A stretch of DNA of 64,000 nucleotides from CAYJLF01 sp964371055 (GCA_964371055.1 CAYJLF010000003.1:261093-325092), one strand, 5' to 3'; counted from the first letter of the stretch, positions 43,104-51,915 are shown. Numbers and translations: made by a program. Notes: generated from the sequence alone by a model not told the origin.

Positions 43104-44287
43104 GGCGGGCCGCGCGGGAGGCCGAGGACGAGGCGGTCTCCTTCTTCCGGGAGATCCTGCGGATCCCCTCCTTCTCCGGTCGGGAGGCCGGGGTGGTCGA
43201 GGTCATCCGCCGTCGCATGGCGGCGCTCAACTACGACGAGGTGCGGGTCGACGGCTTCGGCAACGTGATGGGACGGATCGGCCACGGACCGCGCGTGATC
43301 GCGTTCGACGCCCATGTCGACACGGTCGAGGTGGGTGACCCGGGGCTCTGGCGGGTCGAACCGTTCGACGCGGAGCTGCACGACGGCATCATCTACGCCC
43401 GCGGGGCGTCAGACCAAAAGGGCGGGATGGCCGCGCTCGTCTATGCCGGCGCGTTGATGCGGAAGCTCGGGCTGTTGCACCACTGGACCGTCTGGATCGT
43501 CGGCTCCGTGCTCGAAGAGGACTGCGACGGCCTCTGCTGGCACTACATCCTGAACGAGGGAGTGCTCCATCCCGAGCTGGTGGTGCTGACCGAACCGACC
43601 GATCTCGAGGTCTACCGCGGCCAGCGCGGGCGGATGGAGATCGAGGTCACGACTCGGGGACTTTCCTGCCATGGGTCGGCGCCGGAACGGGGAGTCAACG
43701 CGGTCTACGGCATGGCGCCGGTCATCGGCGGCATCGAAGCGCTGCATCGGAAGCTCCCTCGCGATCCCTTCCTCGGGGCGGGAAGCATCACGATCAGCGA
43801 GATCCGCTCGACGTCACCCTCGCTCTGCGCGGTGGCCGACTCCTGCACCATTCATCTCGATCGCCGGCTGACCGCGGGAGAGACCGACGCGAGCGCGCTG
43901 GCGGAGATTCGGGAGCTCCTCGCGGCGGCGGGACAGGGCGAGGCGATCGTGGAGGTCCCGGAGTTCCGCCGGCAGAGCCACACCGGGCTCGTCTACCCGA
44001 TGCGGCAGTACTTTCCCGCCTGGACGCTCCCGGAGGAGAGCCCTTACCTGCAGACTGCTCTCCAGGCCCGGACGGCGATCCTGGGGCCGCCGTCGGGACC
44101 GGGGCGCTGGACCTTTTCAACCAACGGGGTCGCCACGATGGGGCTCCACGGAGTGCCGACCTTAGGCTTCGGACCGGCCAGCGAGATCCACGCGCATGCG
44201 CCGACCGACCAGTGTCCGGTCGAACACATCGGCAAGGCGATCGCGTTCTACGCCGCCTTCGTCGCTCACCTGGAAGCGGAGGAGTAG
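43091..44287 (+). CDS. ygeY: YgeY-like M20-family metallohydrolase
   Basis: ATG 43091 has GGAGG seven bases upstream; an in-frame ATG at 43076 is the alternative. It overlaps the end of the preceding gene by 13 bases. The 398-residue protein shows the M20 di-zinc pattern: FDAHVDTVEVGDPG, GRGASDQKGGMAA-like ARGASDQKGGMAALVYAG, VLEEDCDGLCW, VVLTEPTDLEVYRGQRGR, and a late His in IHAHAPTDQC. A dimerisation domain is inserted in the middle. YgeY is a recurrent partner of SsnA and YgeW near selenium-dependent molybdenum hydroxylases and probably hydrolyses an amide of a purine breakdown product. Confidence 0.87.
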   Translation: MEAIRRAAREAEDEAVSFFREILRIPSFSGREAGVVEVIRRRMAALNYDEVRVDGFGNVMGRIGHGPRVIAFDAHVDTVEVGDPGLWRVEPFDAELHDGIIYARGASDQKGGMAALVYAGALMRKLGLLHHWTVWIVGSVLEEDCDGLCWHYILNEGVLHPELVVLTEPTDLEVYRGQRGRMEIEVTTRGLSCHGSAPERGVNAVYGMAPVIGGIEALHRKLPRDPFLGAGSITISEIRSTSPSLCAVADSCTIHLDRRLTAGETDASALAEIRELLAAAGQGEAIVEVPEFRRQSHTGLVYPMRQYFPAWTLPEESPYLQTALQARTAILGPPSGPGRWTFSTNGVATMGLHGVPTLGFGPASEIHAHAPTDQCPVEHIGKAIAFYAAFVAHLEAEE

Positions 44288-45289
44288 ATGTCGCTGGAGG
44301 AGCTGACCCTGGGAGGGAAGTACCGCGGTCGCGACTGGATCGTGACGCAGGAGTGGAGCGTGGCGGAGATCGAGGAGCTGCTGGCGCTCTCCTCGGAGCT
44401 GAAGCGGCGGTTTCACGCAGGAGAGCCGACGCGGGTCCTGCCGGACAAGACGATCTTTCTGATGTTCTTCGACAATTCGACCCGCACCCGCAATTCCTTC
44501 GAGGCGGGGGCGACCCAGCTCGGAGCGCACGCGCATTTCATCAGCGCCGAGACCTCGCAGATCGCGCACGGCGAGTCGGCGCAGGACACCGGCGTCATCC
44601 TGAGCCGCTACGGGCACGGCATCGCCATCCGGCACGACAAGATCCCGGGAGAGGGGAACAGCTATCTCCGCGAAGTGGCGCGCTGGGCGGACAAGCCGGT
44701 CCTCAACATGCAGTGCGACGTCGACCATCCCTGCCAGACGCTGGCCGACCTGATGACGATGCGGGAGAAGCTGGGCGCCAGTCTGCGGGGAAGGCGGATC
44801 GCGGTCTCGTGGGCCTATACCAAGACCTACGCCAAGCCGCTCTCGGTGCCCCAGGGGCTCATCACGCTGCTGCCGCGCTTCGGCATGGACGTGGTCCTCG
44901 CGCATCCCCCGGAGTTCCGCCTGATGGAGGAGCAGATCGCAGAGGCGCGGGAGAGCGCGACAGCGGGAGGGGGGAGCTTCCGCGTCACCCACTCGATGGA
45001 GGATGCGTTCGAGGGCGCGGACGTGGTCTATCCGAAGAGCTGGGGATGCCTCGACCTCTTCGCCCGGCCGGAGGAGTCGCTCAAGCTGAGCGAGAAGTAC
45101 CGCTCCTGGATCTGCGACGAGAAGCGGATGGCGCTGGCGAAGGAGGAGTCGCTCTACATGCACTGCCTGCCGGCCGATCGCGGACAGGAAGTGGTGGACG
45201 CGGTGATCGACGGGCCCCACTCGGTTGTCTACGACGAGGCCGAAAATCGGCTGCACACCTGCAAGGCGCTGATGGCCGCGCTGATGTGA
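44288..45289 (+). CDS. ygeW: YgeW-type knotted carbamoyltransferase
   Basis: ATG 44288 follows directly on the YgeY stop (TAG-ATG). The 333-residue protein belongs to the aspartate/ornithine carbamoyltransferase superfamily. The carbamoyl-phosphate loop is FFDNSTRTRNSFEAGATQLG (~59-78), followed by GESAQDTGVILSRYGHGI, DVDHPCQTLADLMTMREKLG and MHCLPADRGQEVVDAVI. YgeW-type enzymes are thought to act catabolically, splitting a carbamoylated intermediate to carbamoyl phosphate that can yield ATP through a carbamate kinase. No kinase gene is in the window. Confidence 0.88.
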   Translation: MSLEELTLGGKYRGRDWIVTQEWSVAEIEELLALSSELKRRFHAGEPTRVLPDKTIFLMFFDNSTRTRNSFEAGATQLGAHAHFISAETSQIAHGESAQDTGVILSRYGHGIAIRHDKIPGEGNSYLREVARWADKPVLNMQCDVDHPCQTLADLMTMREKLGASLRGRRIAVSWAYTKTYAKPLSVPQGLITLLPRFGMDVVLAHPPEFRLMEEQIAEARESATAGGGSFRVTHSMEDAFEGADVVYPKSWGCLDLFARPEESLKLSEKYRSWICDEKRMALAKEESLYMHCLPADRGQEVVDAVIDGPHSVVYDEAENRLHTCKALMAALM

Positions 45290-45300
45290 GCGGCAAGGGG

Positions 45301-46743
45301 ATGTTCGACCTTATCGTCCAAGGGGGGACGGTTGTCGGAGAGCCGGACGCTGCCGCCCCGGAGGCTGCGATCCAGGACATCGCCGTGCGGGACGGAGTCA
45401 TCGTCGCGATCGCGCGCCGGATCGAGGGACCTGCCCGGCGGGTGGTCGACGCCGGCGGGCTCATGGTTCTCCCCGGGCTGATCGATCCTCACGTCCACCT
45501 CGGCCTGCCGTCCCGGGGCGTAGTGTCGAGCGACGACATCGCAAGCGGGACGCGCGCCGCGCTCTTCGGCGGCGTCACGACAGTGATCGACTTCAGCCTG
45601 CGCCGGCCGGGGGAGTCGCTCTCGGCCGCCGTACAGCAGAGGCTCGAGGAGTTCCGCGGGCGATCGCACTGCGACTATGCCGTGCACGCCAACCTGACGG
45701 GGCTGGGCGAGGATGATCCCGCCGGCCTGCCGGCGGAACTCGACCGGATCGAGGCGCTCGGGTGCCGGAGCCTCAAGATCTTCACCACCTACGCCCGCCA
45801 GGGGATGATGCTCCCGCGCGAACGATGGGACGATGTGCTGTGGGGCGCGGCGGAGCGCGGCTTCGTCGTGCTCGTGCATGCGGAGCAGGATGAGCGGGTC
45901 GAGGCGGCGACGGCGGAACTCCTGGCGGAGGGAAAGAGCGGCGTGCGGCACTTCCCCCGGTCGCGTCCGGCGGAAGCCGAGGCGGCGGCGGTGCGCGAGG
46001 TCATCGCGGCGGCGTCCCGCAGCGGGCGCGCCTCTCTCTACTTCGTCCATCTCTCCTCCGTAGCGGGCCTGGCTGCGGTCGAGGAGGAGCGGAGGCGCGG
46101 GAAGGTCGCGATCTACGCTGAGACCTGCCCCCAGTACCTCTACCTGACGGAGGAGGTCTTCGCGCGCGAGGACGGCCATCGGTTCGTCGTGACGCCCCCC
46201 TTGCGGGCGGAGGCGGATATCGAGGCGCTGCGGCAGGGACTGGTCGGTGGAGCGATCGATGTCGTCGCGACCGACCACTGCCCTTTCTGGTCGAGCGACA
46301 CAGACCATCCCGAGCGGCCGTTCACCGACCTGCCGTCCGGTCTTCCGGGGATCGAGACGCGTCTGGCGTTGTTGTGGGAGGTGCTGGGAGTCGCGGGACC
46401 CGGCGCCGAGGAGGGCGCAGATGCGGAATCGGCGAGCACCGGGGCACCGGATCATCCCGCACGTCGCCTGGTCGATCTCCTCTCCACCACCCCGGCGAAG
46501 ATCTTCGGCCTCTTTCCCCGGAAGGGTGTCATCCGTCCCGGCGCGGACGCCGATCTTGTCCTCTTCGACCCGGAGGAGCGCTGGATCGTCCATGCCGGCG
46601 AGTTGCACATGCGGTGCGATCACTCGCCCTACGAGGGAATCGAGGTGCGCGGGCGGGTGCGGATGGTCGTGTTGCGGGGCGGTGTCGTGATGGAGGAGGG
46701 AGAGGTGGGGGCCTCGCTTGGGACGCGCCTCGCGCGACCGTGA
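45301..46743 (+). CDS. hyuA: Dihydropyrimidinase/hydantoinase family amidohydrolase
   Basis: ATG 45301 (GGCAAGGGG before it) is preferred over GTG 45286, which overlaps the YgeW stop. The 480-residue protein has the cyclic amidohydrolase metal centre: GLIDPHVHLGLPSRG, a carboxylated Lys in CRSLKIFTTYARQGM, VLVHAEQDERVEAA, YFVHLSSVAGLAAVEE, and VVATDHCPFWSSDTDH. It should open a cyclic ureide such as a dihydropyrimidine or hydantoin. It is the last gene of the operon; a small insertion at ~385-400 is low-complexity. The next gene has its own promoter. Confidence 0.9.
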   Translation: MFDLIVQGGTVVGEPDAAAPEAAIQDIAVRDGVIVAIARRIEGPARRVVDAGGLMVLPGLIDPHVHLGLPSRGVVSSDDIASGTRAALFGGVTTVIDFSLRRPGESLSAAVQQRLEEFRGRSHCDYAVHANLTGLGEDDPAGLPAELDRIEALGCRSLKIFTTYARQGMMLPRERWDDVLWGAAERGFVVLVHAEQDERVEAATAELLAEGKSGVRHFPRSRPAEAEAAAVREVIAAASRSGRASLYFVHLSSVAGLAAVEEERRRGKVAIYAETCPQYLYLTEEVFAREDGHRFVVTPPLRAEADIEALRQGLVGGAIDVVATDHCPFWSSDTDHPERPFTDLPSGLPGIETRLALLWEVLGVAGPGAEEGADAESASTGAPDHPARRLVDLLSTTPAKIFGLFPRKGVIRPGADADLVLFDPEERWIVHAGELHMRCDHSPYEGIEVRGRVRMVVLRGGVVMEEGEVGASLGTRLARP

Positions 46744-46795
46744 GGAGTACGGATGGACCGGGGTACTGCGCCGGCAGCCGGGCGGTCGCGGTCGC

Positions 46796-46824
46796 TTGAC
46801 AGACGATCGCGGCATACGTACAAT
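46796..46824 (+). promoter_or_regulatory. Near-consensus sigma70 promoter giving a leaderless brnT transcript
   Basis: TTGACA (46796-46801), a 17-base spacer and TACAAT (46819-46824) make a near-perfect promoter. The ATG of brnT at 46831 is only seven bases past the -10, so transcription should begin at or next to the start codon; no Shine-Dalgarno site is present. Confidence 0.8.
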
Positions 46825-46833
46825 GTACGCATG
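46813..46833. promoter_or_regulatory. Palindromic operator over the brnT -10 box and start codon
   Basis: CGTACA-A-TGTACG (46817-46829) is a perfect inverted repeat around base 46823, and pairing continues outward to 46813-46833 with a single mismatch. It covers the -10 box and the ATG. BrnTA modules are known to be autorepressed through BrnA, so this is the likely operator. Confidence 0.65.
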
Positions 46834-47115
46834 TCAGATCTTCGCTTTGCCTGGGACGAGCATAAGAGCGATCTCAACCGTCGCAAACATGGGCTATCGT
46901 TCGACGAAGCGCAGACCGCGTTCTATGACGAGAGCGCGAAGGTCTATTTCGATCCGGATCATTCCGAGGAGGAGGATCGCTTTATCCTCCTGGGCATGAG
47001 CCAACAACTCCGAGTCCTGGTGGTCTGTCACTGCTATCGCGAAGCCGAGTCGACTGTGAGGATAATCTCGGCGCGAAGAGCAGACAGAGCCGAGCAGGCG
47101 GACTATTGGAGCTGA
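46831..47115 (+). CDS. brnT: BrnT-family toxin of a type II toxin-antitoxin system
   Basis: The 94-residue protein begins at ATG 46831. It has the BrnT pattern: FAWDEHKSDLNRRKHGLSFD at the N-terminus, FYDESAKVYFDPDHSEEEDR, LLGMSQQLRVLVVCHCYRE, and the terminal VRIISARRADRAEQADYW. BrnT toxins are RelE-like ribonucleases that stop translation. The gene is AT-richer at third positions than the flanking genes, suggesting acquisition. The antitoxin starts four bases after its stop. Confidence 0.93.
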   Translation: MSDLRFAWDEHKSDLNRRKHGLSFDEAQTAFYDESAKVYFDPDHSEEEDRFILLGMSQQLRVLVVCHCYREAESTVRIISARRADRAEQADYWS

Positions 47116-47119
47116 TCCC

Positions 47120-47398
47120 ATGAGAGAGCATTACGACTTCTCCAAAATGAAGGCCCAACGCAATCCTTACGTCAAGCTGCTCAAGCAGTCCGTAACGATT
47201 CGTCTCGACCGTTCGACCGTCGAGTACTTCAAGGCCCTGTCGGAGCGTACCGGCCTGCCGTACCAGCACCTGATCAACCTCTATCTTCGGGACTGCGCGA
47301 TGCGGCGGAAGGAGCCCTCGATGAGGTGGGCGGTCGCGCGGCGACGGACGACGAGGGCGGCCAAGCGGCCGTCTCCACGCGCCAAGGAACGCGGATAA
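47120..47398 (+). CDS. brnA: BrnA-family antitoxin
   Basis: The 92-residue protein has the classical BrnA layout: MREHYDFSKMKAQRNPYVKL at the N-terminus, then a ribbon-helix-helix domain (SVTIRLDRSTVEYFKALSER, TGLPYQHLINLYLRDCA). It has an extra ~25-residue Arg/Lys-rich tail. It neutralises BrnT and probably binds the palindrome at 46813-46833. Confidence 0.93.
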   Translation: MREHYDFSKMKAQRNPYVKLLKQSVTIRLDRSTVEYFKALSERTGLPYQHLINLYLRDCAMRRKEPSMRWAVARRRTTRAAKRPSPRAKERG

Positions 47399-47410
47399 GG
47401 GTCACGGAGT

Positions 47411-47563
47411 TCACCCCTCCCAGAGTACGGAGGCAGGCAGGGCCACCAGACGGTCTTCGAAGCTGAGTTGTCGACTGGGGACCCGGAAGTCCTGCAGATG
47501 CTGTTGCATCACCCCTAACATATGTCTTATCAGGTAGTTGCGAGCTGCCTCCAACATCGCCAT
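47411..47563 (-). CDS. Possible 50-residue helical protein convergent with brnTA
   Basis: I translated the minus strand from ATG 47563 to TGA at 47413-47411; a second ATG at 47557 has GAGGAA six bases upstream and may be the true start. The product (MLEAARNYLIRHMLGVMQ, then VPSRQLSFEDRLVALPAS) looks protein-like and helical. The same frame remains open upstream without a usable start (KILIDPGDVVHRGS, RQIPKVRATNPKEEE), so this may be the end of a larger broken gene. Codon use is AT-richer than usual, as in brnTA. No family is recognised. Confidence 0.35.
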   Translation of the reverse strand: MAMLEAARNYLIRHMLGVMQQHLQDFRVPSRQLSFEDRLVALPASVLWEG

Positions 47564-47724
47564 TTCCTCTTCTTTGGGATTTGTCGCCCGTACTTTGGGG
47601 ATTTGTCGATCCGCAGAGCCCCGGTGGACAACGTCCCCGGGATCGATCAGAATCTTCCGCGCAGCGTCTGTTCGCGCCTGCGAGGTTGAGGCCGGGAGTT
47701 CTGGAGAGGCTGGAGGGAGGACGC

Positions 47725-49590
47725 ATGTTCGCCTGCGCGCCGAGTGATCCCCGAAACGCTGTGGGTCAGCATCATGGTTCTCTCATCCACGACTCGGTGG
47801 TGGCCGTCTGCGCCGTCCTCCTGCTGGCTTTCGTCGCCGGCTGCGGTGGCGACGATGGATCTTCGCCTCCCGTCGATACCACTCCGCCTTCGAGGGTCAC
47901 GAACCTGGCGGTCACCGCGGTCACGGACAGCTCCGCCACGCTGGGCTGGAGCGCTCCGGGGGACGACGGCACGACCGGAACGGCGCAGGCCTACCAGATC
48001 CGCTGGTCGTCGACGAATGTCAGCGAGGCGAACTGGGCCTCGGCAACGCAGGTCCCGAATCCCCCCACGCCGAAGGCGGCCGGTTCGGCCGAGAGCTACA
48101 CCGTGCGCGGACTGGCGCCCCGAACGCTCTGCTACTTCGCGCTCAAGGCGGTCGATGAAGCCGGCAACGCGTCTCTCCTCTCCAATGTGGCCAGCGACAC
48201 GACGAGCGGCGGCACTCCGCCGGTGCGGCCGGAGCTGGCGGTCTCTCCGGCGCAGCTCGATTTCGGCGAGGAGGAGAACACGCTGAGGCTCAACATCACC
48301 AACGCGGGCACGGGGATCCTGAACTGGACCGTCACCGACGATCAGCCCTGGATGATCGTGCAGCCGACGATCGGGAGCACCACGTCGGAGACGGACGAAG
48401 TGACGGTCACGGTCTATCGCGGCGGGCAGAGCGTGGGCACGCACGCGGGGACGGTGACCGTGACTCCGAACCCGGGGGAGGCGTTCGAGGTGCCGGTCAC
48501 CATGAGCGTCGCGGTCCCGCCGGTGCTCGTCCTGAGCACCCACGATCTCGACTTCGGGAGCACGGAGACAGCGCAGACCTTCACGATCTCCAACGGAGGC
48601 GCCGGGACGCTGACCTGGACGATCACGGACGAGCGTGCGTGGTTGAGCGCGAGCCCGACGGATGGAAGCACGAGCACGGACACGACCGAGGTGACGGTCA
48701 CGATCAGCCGGGCCGGGCTGAGCACCGGGCACTACATGGCCACGCTGATCGTGACCCCCTTGACGGGAGCCCCGCAGGAGGTGGCGGTGCAGATGTCCGT
48801 CGTGGACGGGGGCGGCGGCTTCGTCCTCGTGGAACCCGGGACCTTCACCATGGGCAGTCCCGCCGACGAACCCGGTCGCGGGAGCGACGAGGCCCCGCGC
48901 GAGGTGACGTTGACGAAGGCGATCCACGTCGCGATCCAGGAGGTGACGCAGGCCGACTGGGAGGCGATGACGGGCTGGAACGATTCCGACTTCGAGGGGG
49001 TGAGTCGCCCGGTGGAGCAGGTGACCTGGTTCGACGCGCTCCGCTACTGCAACCAGCGATCGGCCTCCGACGGCTACACGCCTGCGTATACCATCGAGAA
49101 CGCGACGTACGAGGGGCATCACATCACCTACGCCGACGTGGCCTGGAACCAGGGCGCCGATGGCTATCGCCTCCCGACCGAGGCGGAATGGGAGTATGCC
49201 TGCCGCGCCGGGACCACGACGGCCTTCGGCAATGGCACGATCGTCCACGTCGAGTGCTCGCCGCTCGATCCCAACCTCGACCTCTTGGGTTGGTACTGCG
49301 GCAATGCCCTCAGCTCGACACACGAGGTGGGGGGCAAGGCGACGAATGCCTGGGGCCTCCAGGACATGCACGGAAACGTCTGGGAGTGGTGTTGGGACTG
49401 GTACGGAAACTACCCCGCCACCCCCGAGACCGACCCCATCGGCCCTACCACGGGGACCCATCGCGTTCGTCGCGGCGGCGGCTGTTTCGCGGAAGCGGCG
49501 CAATGCCGCTCCGCCAACCGCGGATACAACGCCGGGCCGACGGGCCGCTCCCGGGATCTCGGACTGCGGCTGGTGAGGACGGCGGACTGA
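47725..49590 (+). CDS. Lipoprotein with FnIII, two Ig-like domains and a formylglycine-generating-enzyme-like domain
   Basis: ATG 47725 has GGAGGGAGG upstream; the open frame back to 47581 lacks a site. The signal peptide ends in a lipobox (LLLAFVAGC). In the 621-residue product a FnIII domain comes first (SRVTNLAVTAVTDSSATLGW), then two similar ~95-residue Ig/BACON-like repeats (ELAVSPAQLDFGEEENTLRL and LVLSTHDLDFGSTETAQTF, each with an NWTVTD/TWTITD core). An FGE-sulfatase-like domain ends it (GTFTMGSPADEP, RLPTEAEWEYACRAGTTTAF, MHGNVWEWCWDWYGNY, CRSANRGYNAGPTGRSRDLG). True FGE oxidises a sulfatase Cys; many surface relatives are binding or structural proteins, which is more likely here. 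Confidence 0.85.
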   Translation: MFACAPSDPRNAVGQHHGSLIHDSVVAVCAVLLLAFVAGCGGDDGSSPPVDTTPPSRVTNLAVTAVTDSSATLGWSAPGDDGTTGTAQAYQIRWSSTNVSEANWASATQVPNPPTPKAAGSAESYTVRGLAPRTLCYFALKAVDEAGNASLLSNVASDTTSGGTPPVRPELAVSPAQLDFGEEENTLRLNITNAGTGILNWTVTDDQPWMIVQPTIGSTTSETDEVTVTVYRGGQSVGTHAGTVTVTPNPGEAFEVPVTMSVAVPPVLVLSTHDLDFGSTETAQTFTISNGGAGTLTWTITDERAWLSASPTDGSTSTDTTEVTVTISRAGLSTGHYMATLIVTPLTGAPQEVAVQMSVVDGGGGFVLVEPGTFTMGSPADEPGRGSDEAPREVTLTKAIHVAIQEVTQADWEAMTGWNDSDFEGVSRPVEQVTWFDALRYCNQRSASDGYTPAYTIENATYEGHHITYADVAWNQGADGYRLPTEAEWEYACRAGTTTAFGNGTIVHVECSPLDPNLDLLGWYCGNALSSTHEVGGKATNAWGLQDMHGNVWEWCWDWYGNYPATPETDPIGPTTGTHRVRRGGGCFAEAAQCRSANRGYNAGPTGRSRDLGLRLVRTAD

Positions 49591-49650
49591 GCGGGCGGGG
49601 GCGGGATCGACCTGCTTCCCGCGCGTGGCTTTGAGCCCCGGGGCCTTCGT

Positions 49651-51915
49651 CTAGCGAATCCGCACCACCGCGCGGGTGGTCACGCCTTCCTCGGTGGCCA
49701 GGCGCAGGAAGTAGACCCCCGCGGGGAGCCGGGCTGCATCCCAGCGCAGCCTTGTCTCTTCCCGGCCCGCGACGCCGTCGTAGATCCGGTCGACGCGTCG
49801 CCCGGTCGCATCGAGGACGTCCAACGTCACGGAGAGCGGGCGGTCCGCGCGCGGCGATCGTTCCTCTCGTGCCAGGCGGAGGCCGATCTCGGTCGCTCCC
49901 CGCACGGGATTCGGGACGCGGAGTTCCACTCCGGCCGGCGACAAGGCCGCCGGAGAAGCAGGAGGTGGGAGCTCCTCATCCACCCCGCTGGCGGGGTCGC
50001 GCAGGAAGATTCCGAGGTGCCCGCCCGCCGCGGTGCAGGCGAGAGGACCCTCGACCGCCACGCGGCCGCTCGTCCCCATCGCGCAGCTTCCCACCACCAG
50101 CGGCTTCTGCGGCTCGGTCACGTCGATCACCTCGAGGCTGTTGGTCGCGAGGTAGAGGCGGGATCCGTCGAGGGCGCTGCCCCGCGTGTTCCCGTCGAAG
50201 CGGAGATCCGTCACGTAGACCGGCGCGTCCGGATCGGTGGCATCGATGAAGAGGAGGCCGTTGTTGCCGGCGCAGAGGTAGGCCCAGGTGCCGTCGAAGG
50301 TGACGTGGCCGGCGTACTCGGTCGGATCGTACGAGCCGCGGATGACCGGGTTGTGGGGATTCGCGATGTCGATGAAATAGACGTCGGTCCCGTTCGTCAC
50401 GCAGGCCATGCCCCCGGCGACGGAGACGGACGAGGTCCAGCCCGGGACCGGGCAGATGGCGACGATCTGGAGATGCTGCGGATCGAGGGCGTCGATGACC
50501 CGCATTCCCTGGTTGCGGGCGACGATGTAGAGATAGCGGCCGTCGCACGCGATGTCGGCCGCGTACTGCGCGACCGCTCCCACGATCTGCGGGTGGGCGG
50601 GATCCGCGACGTCGACGGCGAAGACGCCAGCGCTGTCGGCGGCCACGTAGACGAACGACCCGGCGACCACCACCGCGCGGGGATGGCCGGGGATCGGCAG
50701 GTCGGCGAGGATCTGCGGCGCGGCGGGGGTCTCGAGATCCACGACGTGGAGGCCGTACGCATTGTCGACCGTGTAGGCGATACCGTCCTTCAGCGCCACG
50801 TCGTTGGTGACGCCGGCCTCCCACCAGCGGCCGAGAAGCGCCGGGGCGGATGGAGTCTCCAGCCCGAGGATGGCCAGGCTGCCGCCGGAGGAGGCGACGT
50901 AGGCCCGATCGCCCTCGAGGCAGATGCCCAGGGAGTAGCCGCCGGTCTCGGTCTCGAAGAGCTCCACCGGCACATCCGGATCGGAGACATCGAGCGTCGT
51001 CACCGATCCGTCGGCGTTGGCGATGTAGACGAGATCGTCCCGGAGCGCGAGCCGGTTCGCTCCTTCCGAACTGTGATAAAGACCCCGCGGCGCCGGGTTC
51101 ACCGGATCCGACAGATCGAGGATCAAGAGCCCGCTGGGATCCCAGATCGACTTCTCGCCGCACGACCCGAGGGAGTAGAGGAATCCTTCCGACGCCTCCA
51201 GGGCGTAGGGCGGATACGCCACGGCGTAGATCGTGGAGACGAAGAAGGGGTGCTCGGGATCGGAGACGTCGACGACGCCGAGGCCGTCGAGCCCGTCCGC
51301 GCTGTAGGCATGGCTCCCCCAGACCGCGAGGGTGAAGCAGGCTCCCACCGTGTCGCAGCCGCCGAGGCGTCGCGGCTCATCGGGGTCCGACAGGTCGAAG
51401 ATCTGGACCCCGCCATCGTATCCGGCGGCGATGTAGAGGAGATCGCCGATGACTTCGAGATCGCTGGGGGAGCCCGGCACCGCATGCACGCCGAGAAGCA
51501 CCGGATGCGAGGGGGTCGAGAGGTCGTAGACGAGGAGCCCGTCGGAAGGCGAAGCGACGTAGGCACGGTCGCCGACGATCTCGATCGCGGTCGGACCGCC
51601 GGGCGCATCGAAGCGGGTGAACCGCTCCAGCAGGACCGGCTCGGCCGGGTCGGAGACATCGAACGTCGCCATGCCAGCCGAGAAGAGCACGATGGCGACA
51701 TCCTCGACGATCCCGACCGCCTGGGCTCCGCTCCAGAGGGTCGAGGCGATGTACACGGGGTCCTGGGCGTCAGCCGGCGGGGGCGACGCGCCGGCGAGGA
51801 GGACGACGACGAAGACGAGCGCGAGAACGAGAGTCCTGGCCCGCGCGGCAGGGGTCGGATGCCAAGCACGTTGCGGATCAACACGGCGCGCGGCGGACCG
51901 GTCATGGTATGCCAT
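49651..51915 (-). CDS. Secreted LVIVD-type beta-propeller protein with FlgD-Ig-like tail
   Basis: ATG 51915 has AGGAGG upstream and is followed by a signal peptide (TLVLALVFVVVLLAGASPPP); the frame is open to 52173 without support. The 754-residue protein consists of many ~45-residue repeats of the type DVSDPAEPVLLERF, YDLSTPSHPVLLGVHAVPGS, FDLSDPDEPRRLGG, VDVADPAHPQIVGAV and IDIANPHNPVIRGSYD, the LVIVD propeller family. The C-terminus is a FlgD-Ig-like domain (VTLDVLDATGRRVDRIYDG, GVYFLRLATEEG). It is probably surface-exposed. Its stop is convergent with the FGE-like gene. Confidence 0.87.
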   Translation of the reverse strand: MAYHDRSAARRVDPQRAWHPTPAARARTLVLALVFVVVLLAGASPPPADAQDPVYIASTLWSGAQAVGIVEDVAIVLFSAGMATFDVSDPAEPVLLERFTRFDAPGGPTAIEIVGDRAYVASPSDGLLVYDLSTPSHPVLLGVHAVPGSPSDLEVIGDLLYIAAGYDGGVQIFDLSDPDEPRRLGGCDTVGACFTLAVWGSHAYSADGLDGLGVVDVSDPEHPFFVSTIYAVAYPPYALEASEGFLYSLGSCGEKSIWDPSGLLILDLSDPVNPAPRGLYHSSEGANRLALRDDLVYIANADGSVTTLDVSDPDVPVELFETETGGYSLGICLEGDRAYVASSGGSLAILGLETPSAPALLGRWWEAGVTNDVALKDGIAYTVDNAYGLHVVDLETPAAPQILADLPIPGHPRAVVVAGSFVYVAADSAGVFAVDVADPAHPQIVGAVAQYAADIACDGRYLYIVARNQGMRVIDALDPQHLQIVAICPVPGWTSSVSVAGGMACVTNGTDVYFIDIANPHNPVIRGSYDPTEYAGHVTFDGTWAYLCAGNNGLLFIDATDPDAPVYVTDLRFDGNTRGSALDGSRLYLATNSLEVIDVTEPQKPLVVGSCAMGTSGRVAVEGPLACTAAGGHLGIFLRDPASGVDEELPPPASPAALSPAGVELRVPNPVRGATEIGLRLAREERSPRADRPLSVTLDVLDATGRRVDRIYDGVAGREETRLRWDAARLPAGVYFLRLATEEGVTTRAVVRIR

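Noticed and set aside
44212..45300. The open frame extending the dihydropyrimidinase upstream through ygeW
   Set aside because: It is a shadow of ygeW. The amidohydrolase fold begins at 45301, where a ribosome-binding site is present.
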